Below are positions 34,417 through 42,707 of a stretch of DNA of 64,000 nucleotides, piece after piece. A program made the position numbers and the translations under genes. The stretch is from Pseudocoprococcus catus. Its GTDB lineage: Bacteria; Bacillota; Clostridia; Lachnospirales; Lachnospiraceae. Location of the stretch: the NCBI RefSeq assembly GCF_019734885.1, contig NZ_JAAXCM010000031.1, positions 90,195-154,194 on the forward strand. The letters are read 5' to 3'. Position 1 is the first letter of the stretch. Each line of letters opens with the position of its first letter. The notes beneath the pieces are model-generated. The model was not told where the DNA came from. It saw only the letters and a list, made by a program, of their open reading frames with translations, and did no database searches.

Positions 34417-37173
34417 ATGGCAAGAAACAGGATAACGGGTAGAGAAACACAGAAAATGCAGGAATACACGCAGGGACAGATCAGTCAGGCAGAGCGTAGA
34501 GGCATAGAATTTCCAACAGATGTAAAAGAACAGCTTTTTGAATATGCGAATCTGATCGGTGAGGAAGAGAAAGTTAGGACTCTGGTAAGAAATCTAGCAG
34601 ATGCAGTGATCCAGGCAGATGAAGAAGGGGTAGAGGATCTACTGGATGATGCAAGAATGGATATTCAGGATCTACCAGATCCAACCATAGGTAAGCTGGA
34701 ATTACGTGATTATGGATATACAGCAGAAGACATGGTGCCGCTTAGAAAAGAAGCAGCTTTGGATTATCACAGAATGGGTTCTAAGATTTATTGCCTGGGC
34801 AGCGATGGCAGCAAGGGAGAGTATGCAAGTAAAGAAATGATACAGGCGCATGAAGGTCTGTTTGGCATGGAATCGCAGATGTGGGAACGGATAGAGGAGA
34901 ATGACCTGGATTATGCCGATGAAGATTTTGGAGCATTTCAGGAGCCTATGAGTGTCATTGAGCAGGAAGAAGCACTGAAATTATACGATGCCGGAGCAGA
35001 TATCTATCTGATCACTAATTTTTCATCACCAATGTATGTCACGGAACGCATGGAAATTGAACGAGGACCGGAGCATTATCAGATGTCTATGACAGAACTG
35101 GAGCGTTTCCGTAACCTGGAATGGGAAATGCAGAAATATCCGCAGATTCAGTCTTTGAAAGAGGCAAACCTGTTGTTAGGAACAAGGCGAACCTTTGGTA
35201 TTTATCAGATCAAGGACGATTCACCGGGCGAAAACTATGCATTTATGAATATGCGCTTTATTGAAAGTCATGGTATGCAGATAAAAAAAGAAGATTATAA
35301 GCTGGTCTATGTTGGGGAATTATCGGGAAATATGTCACTGGATGATATTTTTGAAAGGTTCAACATTGATAGACCGGAAGATTTCCGTGGGCATTCCCTG
35401 TCTGTCAGTGATATCATAGTTCTGAATGACGGGGAAAAAGTAACCGCTCATTTTGTAGACAGTATCAGTTTTGAACAGCTGGATTCTTTCCTGAATCTGG
35501 AAGAACAGGTTCTTAGTGAACTGGCATATGAGGTAGGAGAACGTTACTTTGCTATTCAGAGAACAGAAGAAGGATATGATTATTCGTTTTACGATGAAGA
35601 TTTTCGTCTGATGGATGGTGGCGTCTATGAAAATGATCAAATTTCTATTGAAGAAGCGGCAGAGGAACTTCTGGAAGACGAAGGCTGGACTGGAGAACGC
35701 ATCCGTGGAGATTATGATCAGTTGATGGAAAAAGTAGAAGAAATGGATGAAGTTGTAATGGCAGAGATTCAGAAAAGCCAGGGCGAATATAAGCCTTTGG
35801 CAAAGGTGGAGGAACTGGAAGAGGCGAATTATAACATGATTGATAACGTCCTTAATAATATGCCACCGAAGAAAGAGCCTTATCTGGAATATTTCGCCAC
35901 AGAATGTGATGAGTTCCATGATATGGGAGCTTATGAAAAAAGTACCGATGTTAATCAGATTGCTGCGGTCTATGAAAAATATAGGGAGAATCCTAAAACT
36001 GCGTATCTGGGATGCTCAATGGGAATTATTTATCGTGATCCGGAAGACAGTTACTATGATGAAGCCGAATTTGCGATCGTTAAAGGGAATACCGTATTCG
36101 GAGATCTGATGGATGATGTTCGATTTTATGGAGAACTTGCACTGGTACGGGAAGGGATCGAGAAAATTCATGAAGCATTGCCGGACTACAAGTATGTACC
36201 GATGAGGGATGTTCGAGAAGCAATGTATCCTGAGAAAATGACCACAGAACAGCTGGCAGAGGCACTGGATGAGATTGCAGAAGCTTTTGATCCGTATGAG
36301 TATCGAGATAATGTGGAGAGGGGAGAAAATACGGTGCAGGAAGTAATGCTGGATTTGAGAAGTGGAAATATTCATTCCTATATTTCATATCTGAAGGATA
36401 TTGTAGACGAAGAATGCGATCTGTCTGTTCGTGCAGGAGTATTGATTGAAAGACTGAAAGCCTATGAACCTGAACTTCCAAAGGATATGGAACCAATGGT
36501 GTATGTAAACTATTGTGAAGAAAGTGATCTCATGAATCCAAGATGTCAGAAGCTGTCTGAGCTGGATGCAAAAACAGCAGAAATGGATAAAGAATGGTAT
36601 GCAAAACGTGATCCGAAGACAGAGGAACCTACAAAAATTGCAAAGATATATGTGACTGTATATTATGCGGAAAAAGGTGAACAGATGCTGCATCATTTTA
36701 AGAAGTCAATGGATATTGGAAATGGACATGGCGGTATTGTGAGTCAGTTGAAGTATGATAATGAAATGAAGCTTACAGATGAGTATTGGATCAATTACCA
36801 GAAAGGCAAAGGAAGTGAAGAGTTCCAAAAGTATATGGAAGATCTGACAGACATGCAGAATCATGTGCTTCCGTATCTGCAGAGTTTTTGCAATCTGGAG
36901 GAAAAAGGTGTGAAGGAGAGACGAGAACAGCAGATAGCAGAAAGATATGAAGGAAGAGCAGATGAGAGGGTAACAAGTACCGAAGCGAATGAAGTTGTTA
37001 AGGATGTAGGAAAAACAGATAGAAAACCGGCACAGCAGAAGCAGGCGGTAGATGGAAAAGATAAGAAATTATCCATTCATGAACGGCTTGAGATCAATAA
37101 GAGGATTATTCAAGAAAAGCAGGGAAAAGATAAAACGGAGAGAGGAGTTGATTTGGGTGTAAGGACAGTGTAG
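34417..37173 (+). CDS. YodL-domain large polyvalent protein of an integrative conjugative element
   Basis: A 918-residue acidic protein without TM segments. The middle part (about residues 265-365, RTFGIYQIKDD...YAFMNMRFIESHG...YKLVYVGEL, then DFRGHSLSVSDIIVLNDGEKVTAHFVDSISFEQLDSFL) is a YodL-type module found repeatedly in Firmicute ICE proteins. The N-terminal quarter contains a GKLELRDYGYTAEDMVPLRKE stretch and the C-terminal half several LPD-like pieces. The tail LSIHERLEINKRIIQEKQG followed by GVDLG resembles that of the preceding helicase remnant. CAGGAGG gives a strong start. The role is unknown; such proteins are thought to travel with or protect conjugating DNA. Confidence 0.7.
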   Translation: MARNRITGRETQKMQEYTQGQISQAERRGIEFPTDVKEQLFEYANLIGEEEKVRTLVRNLADAVIQADEEGVEDLLDDARMDIQDLPDPTIGKLELRDYGYTAEDMVPLRKEAALDYHRMGSKIYCLGSDGSKGEYASKEMIQAHEGLFGMESQMWERIEENDLDYADEDFGAFQEPMSVIEQEEALKLYDAGADIYLITNFSSPMYVTERMEIERGPEHYQMSMTELERFRNLEWEMQKYPQIQSLKEANLLLGTRRTFGIYQIKDDSPGENYAFMNMRFIESHGMQIKKEDYKLVYVGELSGNMSLDDIFERFNIDRPEDFRGHSLSVSDIIVLNDGEKVTAHFVDSISFEQLDSFLNLEEQVLSELAYEVGERYFAIQRTEEGYDYSFYDEDFRLMDGGVYENDQISIEEAAEELLEDEGWTGERIRGDYDQLMEKVEEMDEVVMAEIQKSQGEYKPLAKVEELEEANYNMIDNVLNNMPPKKEPYLEYFATECDEFHDMGAYEKSTDVNQIAAVYEKYRENPKTAYLGCSMGIIYRDPEDSYYDEAEFAIVKGNTVFGDLMDDVRFYGELALVREGIEKIHEALPDYKYVPMRDVREAMYPEKMTTEQLAEALDEIAEAFDPYEYRDNVERGENTVQEVMLDLRSGNIHSYISYLKDIVDEECDLSVRAGVLIERLKAYEPELPKDMEPMVYVNYCEESDLMNPRCQKLSELDAKTAEMDKEWYAKRDPKTEEPTKIAKIYVTVYYAEKGEQMLHHFKKSMDIGNGHGGIVSQLKYDNEMKLTDEYWINYQKGKGSEEFQKYMEDLTDMQNHVLPYLQSFCNLEEKGVKERREQQIAERYEGRADERVTSTEANEVVKDVGKTDRKPAQQKQAVDGKDKKLSIHERLEINKRIIQEKQGKDKTERGVDLGVRTV

Positions 37174-37368
37174 AATAAGCAGAACAAGTCGGAGGTCATG
37201 GATGATAACGTGGCTTCCGGCTTTATTGCGTATTGTCGGAAGAATTATAAATGGTATAATGAATGTAAATGCGATAAAAGAATGTCGCCTGTTATGCGAC
37301 TTCCAAATGAGAAAAGTGTGTTATTCTGAGATCAAACAAGAGGCTAATAGAGTCAGGAGGATGACATT

Positions 37369-37679
37369 ATGAGTAAAAAAGGATATAGCAGACCAGGATT
37401 CTTTGGATCCATAAACCATTATGATGCAAACGGAAAAAAGTAGGCGAGAGCAGACCAGGATTCTTTGGTGGTATGAACGACTATGATGCAAATGGAAAGA
37501 AAATCGGACATAGTTCGCCTTCCTTTTTGGGTGGTATGAATCATTATGACAATAACGGGCATAAAGTAGGTGAGAGTCGACCAGGATTCTTTGGCGGTTT
37601 AAACCATTATGATGACAAGGGGCATAAGCGGGGGCATAGCAATCCAGGATTTTTAGGTGGATTCAATCATTACGGTTAA
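37369..37679 (+). CDS. Five-repeat GxSRPGFFGGxNHYD protein, interrupted at a slippery heptamer (possible -1 frameshift)
   Basis: CAGGAGG precedes ATG 37369. The first 24 codons give one 21-residue unit (GYSRPGFFGSINHYDANGKK) and stop at TAG 37441. In the -1 frame, starting with GTA at 37440, four more units follow without a break: VGESRPGFFGGMNDYDANGK, IGHSSPSFLGGMNHYDNNGH, VGESRPGFFGGLNHYDDKGH, RGHSNPGFLGGFNHYG. The junction is A AAA AAG in the correct phase with the stop right after it, as in known -1 sites. A missing A in the run would give the same picture. Function unknown; located between two ICE genes. Confidence 0.6.
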
Positions 37680-38847
37680 AACTGCACAGAGAGCAGCACA
37701 AGCGGCAAGGGCTGCGGCAAAAGCCGCCGTGGTTACGGTAAAGGCGATTGCCAAAGCGACCGCACTTGCCATTAAAGCGATTATTGCCGGAACGAAAGCC
37801 TTGATTGCCGCTATCGCCGCAGGCGGCTGGGTGGCGGTTTTGGTTATTATCGTGATTTGCCTGATTGGTATGATCCTCGGCTCAGTATTTGGCATTTTCT
37901 TCTCAGACGAAGATTCCGGCACTGGAATGAGTATGCAGACCGTTGTGCAGGAAATCAATACCGAATACGATACCAAGCTGCAAGAGGAAAAGAACTCGGT
38001 ATCCTATGATGTTCTTGAAATGAGTGGCAGCAGAGCCGTTTGGAAAGAGGTGCTTGCCGTTTACTCTGTAAAAACGAATACGGATCAAGATAACCCCCAA
38101 GAGGTTGCCACAATGGACGATGGCAAAAAGCAACTCTTAAAAGACATCTTTTGGGAGATGAATCAAATATCTTCCCGAACAGAGAGCAAGACCGAAACAG
38201 TTATTACCGAAACCGATGACGGACACGGTAATATCGTGGAAACTGAAAGCACGGTCACACAAACCTATCTGTATATTACCGTCAGCCACAAGACTGCCGA
38301 GGAAATGGCGGCGCAATATGGTTTTAACGAAGAACAGAAAGGCTACCTCGCTGAACTGCTTGCAGATGAAAACAATTACCTTTGGTCACAGGTGCTTTAC
38401 GGCATTACAGGCGGCGACGGACAGATCGTGACCGTTGCACTCTCTCTGGTTGGCAATGTGGGCGGTCAGCCGTATTGGTCGTGGTACGGTTTTAACTCCC
38501 GTGTAGAATGGTGTGCTTGCTTTGTATCTTGGTGTGCCAACGAGTGCGGCTATATCGACGCTGGAGTTATCCCAAAATATGCAGGCTGTGTCAACGGAGT
38601 ACAATGGTTTAAGGATCGTGGACAATGGCTGGATGGCAGCGCCGAGCCTGCCCCCGGAATGATTATTTTCTTCGATTGGGCAGACGAAAGTGGTCAGGAT
38701 GGATTATCCGACCATACGGGTATTGTTCAAAAGGTCGAAAACGGCAAGGTTTATACGGTCGAGGGCAACTCCGGCGACAGTTGCCGAGTCAATGAGTATT
38801 CTATCGGTTATTACGAGATTCTTGGCTACGGCGCACCTGCCTATTAA
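37657..38847 (+). CDS. ICE-encoded CHAP-domain cell-wall hydrolase, N-terminally truncated
   Basis: A 396-residue protein with an Ala/Lys/Val-rich start (TVKTAQRAAQAARAAAKAA), a long TM segment (GGWVAVLVIIVICLIGMILGSVFGIFF), an extracellular coiled region and a C-terminal CHAP amidase/peptidase domain. Catalytic Cys lies in RVEWCACFVSWC and His in LSDHTGIVQKV. Homologues in Tn1549-like elements carry a longer N-terminal part, so this one starts abruptly, from GTG 37657 within the end of the repeat protein. Base composition becomes clearly more GC-rich here. In a complete element it would puncture peptidoglycan for conjugative transfer. Confidence 0.75.
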   Translation: MDSIITVKTAQRAAQAARAAAKAAVVTVKAIAKATALAIKAIIAGTKALIAAIAAGGWVAVLVIIVICLIGMILGSVFGIFFSDEDSGTGMSMQTVVQEINTEYDTKLQEEKNSVSYDVLEMSGSRAVWKEVLAVYSVKTNTDQDNPQEVATMDDGKKQLLKDIFWEMNQISSRTESKTETVITETDDGHGNIVETESTVTQTYLYITVSHKTAEEMAAQYGFNEEQKGYLAELLADENNYLWSQVLYGITGGDGQIVTVALSLVGNVGGQPYWSWYGFNSRVEWCACFVSWCANECGYIDAGVIPKYAGCVNGVQWFKDRGQWLDGSAEPAPGMIIFFDWADESGQDGLSDHTGIVQKVENGKVYTVEGNSGDSCRVNEYSIGYYEILGYGAPAY

Positions 38848-38855
38848 AATACACA

Positions 38856-38880
38856 AGCCGCCTGCATTTTGCAGGCGGTT
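38856..38880 (+). terminator. Intrinsic terminator of the CHAP gene
   Basis: AGCCGCCTGCA-TTT-TGCAGGCGGTT, perfect nine-base stem just after the stop codon. Confidence 0.75.
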
Positions 38881-38947
38881 GGATTACATATCAGAAAGAT
38901 ATTGTGCCGGTTTGAAAACTAAAAGTCTCAAAATACAGACTTAATAA

Positions 38948-38976
38948 TTGCGATTTCACTCTCAAAGTGCTATAAT
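38948..38976 (+). promoter_or_regulatory. Promoter of the vanURS-like operon
   Basis: TTGCGA, a 17-base spacer and TATAAT, 29 bases before the vanU-like start. Confidence 0.75.
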
Positions 38977-39005
38977 ACAAACTATATTTGGGTGGAGGTG
39001 CGGAA

Positions 39006-39218
39006 ATGAAAGTACGGTACAACAAACTTTGGAAACTTCTGATTGACAAGGGAATGAAAAAGAGTCAATTACGAGAAGCGGTCGGGGCAAGCAAAAGTAC
39101 ATTTGCGAAACTCGGAAAAAATGAAAATGTTACCCTTCCCGTGCTGTTGAATATATGCGAATACTTAGAGTGTGATTTTGGCGACATAATGGAAGCCGTA
39201 CCCGAAAATGAGGTGTAG
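39006..39218 (+). CDS. VanU-like small helix-turn-helix regulator
   Basis: A 70-residue Cro/CI-type protein: YNKLWKLLIDKGMKKSQLREAVGASKSTFAKLGKNENV (helix-turn-helix), then LLNICEYLECDFGDIMEAV. Size and sequence are those of VanU, the small activator encoded ahead of vanR-vanS in vanG glycopeptide-resistance operons. Relatives elsewhere are annotated as plain XRE regulators. GGAGG lies eight bases ahead of ATG 39006; an in-frame TTG at 38988 is unlikely. It is followed within six bases by the response regulator gene. Confidence 0.75.
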   Translation: MKVRYNKLWKLLIDKGMKKSQLREAVGASKSTFAKLGKNENVTLPVLLNICEYLECDFGDIMEAVPENEV

Positions 39219-39223
39219 GATCA

Positions 39224-39925
39224 ATGAACAAGAAGATTTTAATTGTGGATGACGAAAAAGAAATCGTTGATCTGCTTGAAGTGTATTTGAGTAACGATGG
39301 TTATTCAGTATATAAATGTTATAATGGGTTAGAGGCGATGAAATGTATCAAACAGTCGCAGATTGATTTAGCGATACTTGATATTATGCTGCCGGATATT
39401 GATGGTTTTCGACTTTGCCAAAAAATTCGGGAAAAGTTTTACTTCCCTATTATTATGCTTACCGCCAAAATTGAGGATAGCGACAAGATTATGGGGCTTA
39501 CGATTGGTGCGGATGATTATATAACGAAACCGTTTAATCCTTTAGAGGTTGTGGCAAGAGTAAAGACGCAATTAAGGCGTTATCAGAGCTATAACAGTCC
39601 TAATTTGAGCCAATCCGAAGAAAAAGACGAGTATGACATCAGAGGTCTACTGATAAACAGAGTCAGCCACAAGTGCTACTTGTATGGCAAAGAAATAGCC
39701 TTGACTCCGTTGGAGTTTTCTATTCTGTGGTATCTGTGCGAACATCAGGGTAAAGTTGTCGCCTCGGAGGAATTATTTGAAGCCGTGTGGAAAGAAAAGT
39801 ATCTTCGCAACAGTAACAATACGGTAATGGCGCACATTGGGCGGCTTCGGGAAAAATTGAATGAACCTTCAAAAAATCCGAAGTTCATTAAAACTGTTTG
39901 GGGGGTAGGGTATGAAATTGAATAA
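39224..39925 (+). CDS. VanR-like OmpR-family response regulator
   Basis: A 233-residue two-component regulator. The receiver has the DD pair in LIVDDEKE, phospho-acceptor Asp in LAILDIMLPDIDG, Thr in MLTAK and Lys in YITKPFNP. The winged-helix output domain has EIALTPLEFSILWYLCEHQGKVV and VWGVGYEIE. In the vanU-vanR-vanS order this is VanR_G-like. The stop overlaps the kinase start by 14 bases. Its likely target is the promoter at 41053-41111 and its own operon. Confidence 0.82.
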   Translation: MNKKILIVDDEKEIVDLLEVYLSNDGYSVYKCYNGLEAMKCIKQSQIDLAILDIMLPDIDGFRLCQKIREKFYFPIIMLTAKIEDSDKIMGLTIGADDYITKPFNPLEVVARVKTQLRRYQSYNSPNLSQSEEKDEYDIRGLLINRVSHKCYLYGKEIALTPLEFSILWYLCEHQGKVVASEELFEAVWKEKYLRNSNNTVMAHIGRLREKLNEPSKNPKFIKTVWGVGYEIE

Positions 39926-40997
39926 AAAAGAAAAAAACTATCTGCTCTCTACCTTGTTCAAAGGGTATGTAATTCAATGTGCGATTTGCTCTGTGCTTAT
40001 TTTTGGCGGTACTTTTCTTTTAGGAATTATGGCAGAGGAAATTCTCCGCAAGTATGTTTTGTATTATTACTTGTATTACAGAACAGTATATCTTTATATA
40101 GTGGCTGTAATCGTGTGGGGTGGCTGTATTATATACATGACATACCTACTTTTGAAAAAAGTAGTCGCCTATGTGTACGAGGTACAGGCTGCGACAGGAA
40201 AAATGTTCGATCAGAATGTCAGTTACATTGAAATGTCCCCGGAGTTGAGTGAAATCGCCGCTAACATCAATCAGTTAAAACAAGAGGCTGAAAGTAATGC
40301 AAGGCTTGCAAAAGAAAATGAGCAGCGAAAAAATGACCTGATTATGTATCTTGCACACGATTTGAAAACACCGCTTTCTTCTGTAATCGGGTATCTTACT
40401 TTACTGCGTGATGAGTCGCAAATCTCAAAGGAACTTCGAGAAAAGTACCTTTCAATCACTCTTGGTAAGGCAGAACGGTTAGAGGATCTGATTAACGAGT
40501 TTTTCGAGATAACACGATTCAATATATACGATATTACATTACAATACACGAAAATCAATTTAACTCGCCTGCTGGAGCAACTTGTATATGAATTTAAGCC
40601 TATGCTCAAATCAAAGAATTTGCAATGTAATCTTTGTGTTGATGATGATATAATGCTTCGATGTGACGCAGACAAAATTCAGCGTGTTTTTGATAACCTT
40701 TTGAGAAATGCGGTTATCTACAGTTTTGAAAATACGGATATCACGATCAGCGCACAATGTCAGGAAGATACGGTCAGCATTATTTTTTGTAACCACGGCG
40801 ATACTCTGCCGGAAGAAAAGTTAAACAGGATTTTCGAGCAGTTTTATCGGCTTGACGCAGCGAGAAGTACAAGCAGTGGAGGAGCTGGATTAGGTTTGGC
40901 GATTGCAAAGCAGATTGTTGAACTACACAATGGTACAATCGTTGCAGAGAGCCAAGAGGATCAAAACAAGTTTTCAATTACTTTGCCGTTGGCGTAG
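39912..40997 (+). CDS. VanS-like sensor histidine kinase
   Basis: A 361-residue membrane kinase with two TM helices (about residues 17-39 and 59-78) and a very short extracellular loop rich in Tyr. A linker and coiled coil follow, then the H box LAHDLKTPLSSVIGYL, N box DNLLRNAVIYS and G box GGAGLGLAIAK. The tiny sensor loop suggests sensing within the membrane or through the transporter, as in bacitracin/lantibiotic sensors. It completes the vanURS set; the ligand cannot be told from sequence. Confidence 0.82.
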   Translation: MKLNKKEKNYLLSTLFKGYVIQCAICSVLIFGGTFLLGIMAEEILRKYVLYYYLYYRTVYLYIVAVIVWGGCIIYMTYLLLKKVVAYVYEVQAATGKMFDQNVSYIEMSPELSEIAANINQLKQEAESNARLAKENEQRKNDLIMYLAHDLKTPLSSVIGYLTLLRDESQISKELREKYLSITLGKAERLEDLINEFFEITRFNIYDITLQYTKINLTRLLEQLVYEFKPMLKSKNLQCNLCVDDDIMLRCDADKIQRVFDNLLRNAVIYSFENTDITISAQCQEDTVSIIFCNHGDTLPEEKLNRIFEQFYRLDAARSTSSGGAGLGLAIAKQIVELHNGTIVAESQEDQNKFSITLPLA

Positions 40998-41038
40998 GAA
41001 AATTGTAAGAATTTGCATAGAAAAAAAGAGGAATATCT

Positions 41039-41111
41039 TACGAGCAATCAAGAAAATACGGGCTTCTGTTTTGGTACAATAAAAGTATCAAGATAGAGGC
41101 TCGTATTTTTT
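41039..41111 (+). promoter_or_regulatory. Regulated promoter region between vanS-like gene and ABC operon
   Basis: TACGAGC (41039) pairs with GCTCGTA (41099) followed by six Ts, and AAAATACG (41053) is the complement of CGTATTTT at 41103-41110. TACAAT (41075-41080) could be a -10 but has no -35 at the proper distance, as expected for an activator-dependent promoter. A terminator/attenuator reading is also possible. Confidence 0.45.
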
Positions 41112-41134
41112 GTGATACAGCATAAGGAGGAATG

Positions 41135-41989
41135 ATGAAGTTGCTAAGAAAACAAATGCTGCTATGTTCTATTTTGTTTCTTGTATTTACGCTATCTGCC
41201 TGCTCTGCAATTGGGCAGACAGACGAAAACAATCTTACAGATAGCGCAACATCCGCAGAAAAAACGGTATCAGTTGTACGAGGGACAATTACTCCAACCG
41301 TTTCAACGCAAACGACTATTGTTCCGGCAGTACCGTTTATTATTTTCTCACCCGAAAATGGCATATTTAATACAGCGGTAGAATTAGAAGAAAAAATCAC
41401 TGCCGGGCAAATTATTGGAACTGTGAACGGCAAAGAATTGAAATCTCCGGTGGATGGTACAATTACCTCTATTGCCCCATCCAATGAAAGCGTACCGAGT
41501 AATTATCCCGTAGCGATAGTGCATTATACAGGATTTGCCCTCAATGTAGAGGCAGATAATTTTTTGAGTACCTTACCGGAGTATGCAGAGTTGAAAGCAA
41601 AATTTCAAGTATATGATGGTGTAGGACCAACCGATATGATTGCCGTGGTGTCGCCTGCCGCAGATGAAAATGCGTTTACGGGAATCGTGCCGCAAGAGGG
41701 CATTCTGCAATGCTTGATCAGTCAAACAGTCGATGTGAAATCGGGGCAAAGTGCAACGGTAGTCATAACGGCGACAACGAGAAATGATGTCCTTATATTG
41801 CCGCTGTCGGTAATAGCGGGTAGACAAGGGACGGGATTGGTTACTGTAATTACTCCGAATGGAGAAAGAGTGGAAACAAAAGTGACATTGGGTGTGACAG
41901 ACGGAGCCAATATAGAAATACTGTCCGGCTTAGAGGAGGGCGATGTAGTTTCTGCTACTCCGCCAAACCTTGATCCGAGGGGGATTTGA
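41135..41989 (+). CDS. Lipoprotein adaptor subunit (MacA/HlyD-like) of an ABC transporter
   Basis: About 284 residues. A signal peptide ends in the lipobox FTLSACSAIG, so the protein is anchored outside the membrane after Lgt processing. Short biotinyl-lipoyl-like halves follow (GQIIGTVNGKELKSPVDGTITSI) and a C-terminal domain like membrane-fusion proteins (DVKSGQSATVVITATTRNDVLILPLSVIAG, LGVTDGANIEILSGLEEGDVV). AAGGAGG precedes two adjacent ATGs; 41135 has the better spacing. It is the first gene of the presumed VanR-controlled operon and lies five bases before the ATPase gene. Confidence 0.75.
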   Translation: MKLLRKQMLLCSILFLVFTLSACSAIGQTDENNLTDSATSAEKTVSVVRGTITPTVSTQTTIVPAVPFIIFSPENGIFNTAVELEEKITAGQIIGTVNGKELKSPVDGTITSIAPSNESVPSNYPVAIVHYTGFALNVEADNFLSTLPEYAELKAKFQVYDGVGPTDMIAVVSPAADENAFTGIVPQEGILQCLISQTVDVKSGQSATVVITATTRNDVLILPLSVIAGRQGTGLVTVITPNGERVETKVTLGVTDGANIEILSGLEEGDVVSATPPNLDPRGI

Positions 41990-41993
41990 TAAA

Positions 41994-42707
41994 ATGAAAG
42001 GAATTTCCGAAAAGACTTTAATCAAAATAAAGGATTTGAAAGCAAGCGTCAAATTGAATAATGGCGATATGCTGACAACAGTAACCAACGCTAATATGGA
42101 ATTGCAACGAGGGCGCAGTTATGCCATTGTCGGAAAGTCCGGCTCAGGCAAAACAAGCCTTATATCCATTATTGGCTTGTTAAATCGGGAATATGAGGGC
42201 GAGTACCTTTATGATGGTATATCTATTTCTGCTTTGAAAGACCGTGATCTGTCTATACTGCGAGCCAATAATATCGGATTTGTATTTCAGAACTACTCTC
42301 TGATTAAGCACTTGCGGGTATGGGAAAATATCGAATTACCCCTACTCTATGCCAAAAAGTCGTTTACCGCCAAACAGCGTCACGAGATAATTACAGGCTT
42401 GCTAAAAAGTGTCGGCTTAGAAAGCAAGGAAAATGATTACCCAATCAATTTGTCCGGCGGTGAACAACAAAGAGTTGCAATCGCAAGGGCGCTTGCAGTA
42501 TCTCCGGAAGCCATTTTATGTGATGAGCCTACGGGAGCGTTGGATAAAAAGACGGGAACGCAGATTATGGAACTGTTGCACAGCGTCGTAAAAGAAAATG
42601 GAATTATGCTGCTGTTGGTTACGCACGATCCTGATATTGCAGATACCTGTGATACGATTTTTGAAATGGATGGAGGGAGGATAACTTGTGCTAAAAATGA
42701 TACTTAA
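41994..42707 (+). CDS. ABC transporter ATP-binding protein (MacB/LolD-like)
   Basis: A 237-residue ATPase: Walker A GKSGSGKTS, Q-loop FVFQNYSLIKHL, signature LSGGEQQRVAIARAL, Walker B AILCDEPTGALD and the switch His in LLVTHD. This is the subfamily that works with FtsX-like permeases in peptide or antibiotic export and in envelope sensing. ATG 41994 has a purine-rich site in the end of the previous gene. The stop overlaps the permease start by 20 bases. Confidence 0.9.
   Translation: MKGISEKTLIKIKDLKASVKLNNGDMLTTVTNANMELQRGRSYAIVGKSGSGKTSLISIIGLLNREYEGEYLYDGISISALKDRDLSILRANNIGFVFQNYSLIKHLRVWENIELPLLYAKKSFTAKQRHEIITGLLKSVGLESKENDYPINLSGGEQQRVAIARALAVSPEAILCDEPTGALDKKTGTQIMELLHSVVKENGIMLLLVTHDPDIADTCDTIFEMDGGRITCAKNDT

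Noticed and set aside
37473..37679. Treating the four repeats from 37473 as an independent gene
   Set aside because: The frame opens before its first ATG and continues the repeat pattern from the 37369 start; the strong ribosome site is at 37354-37360.
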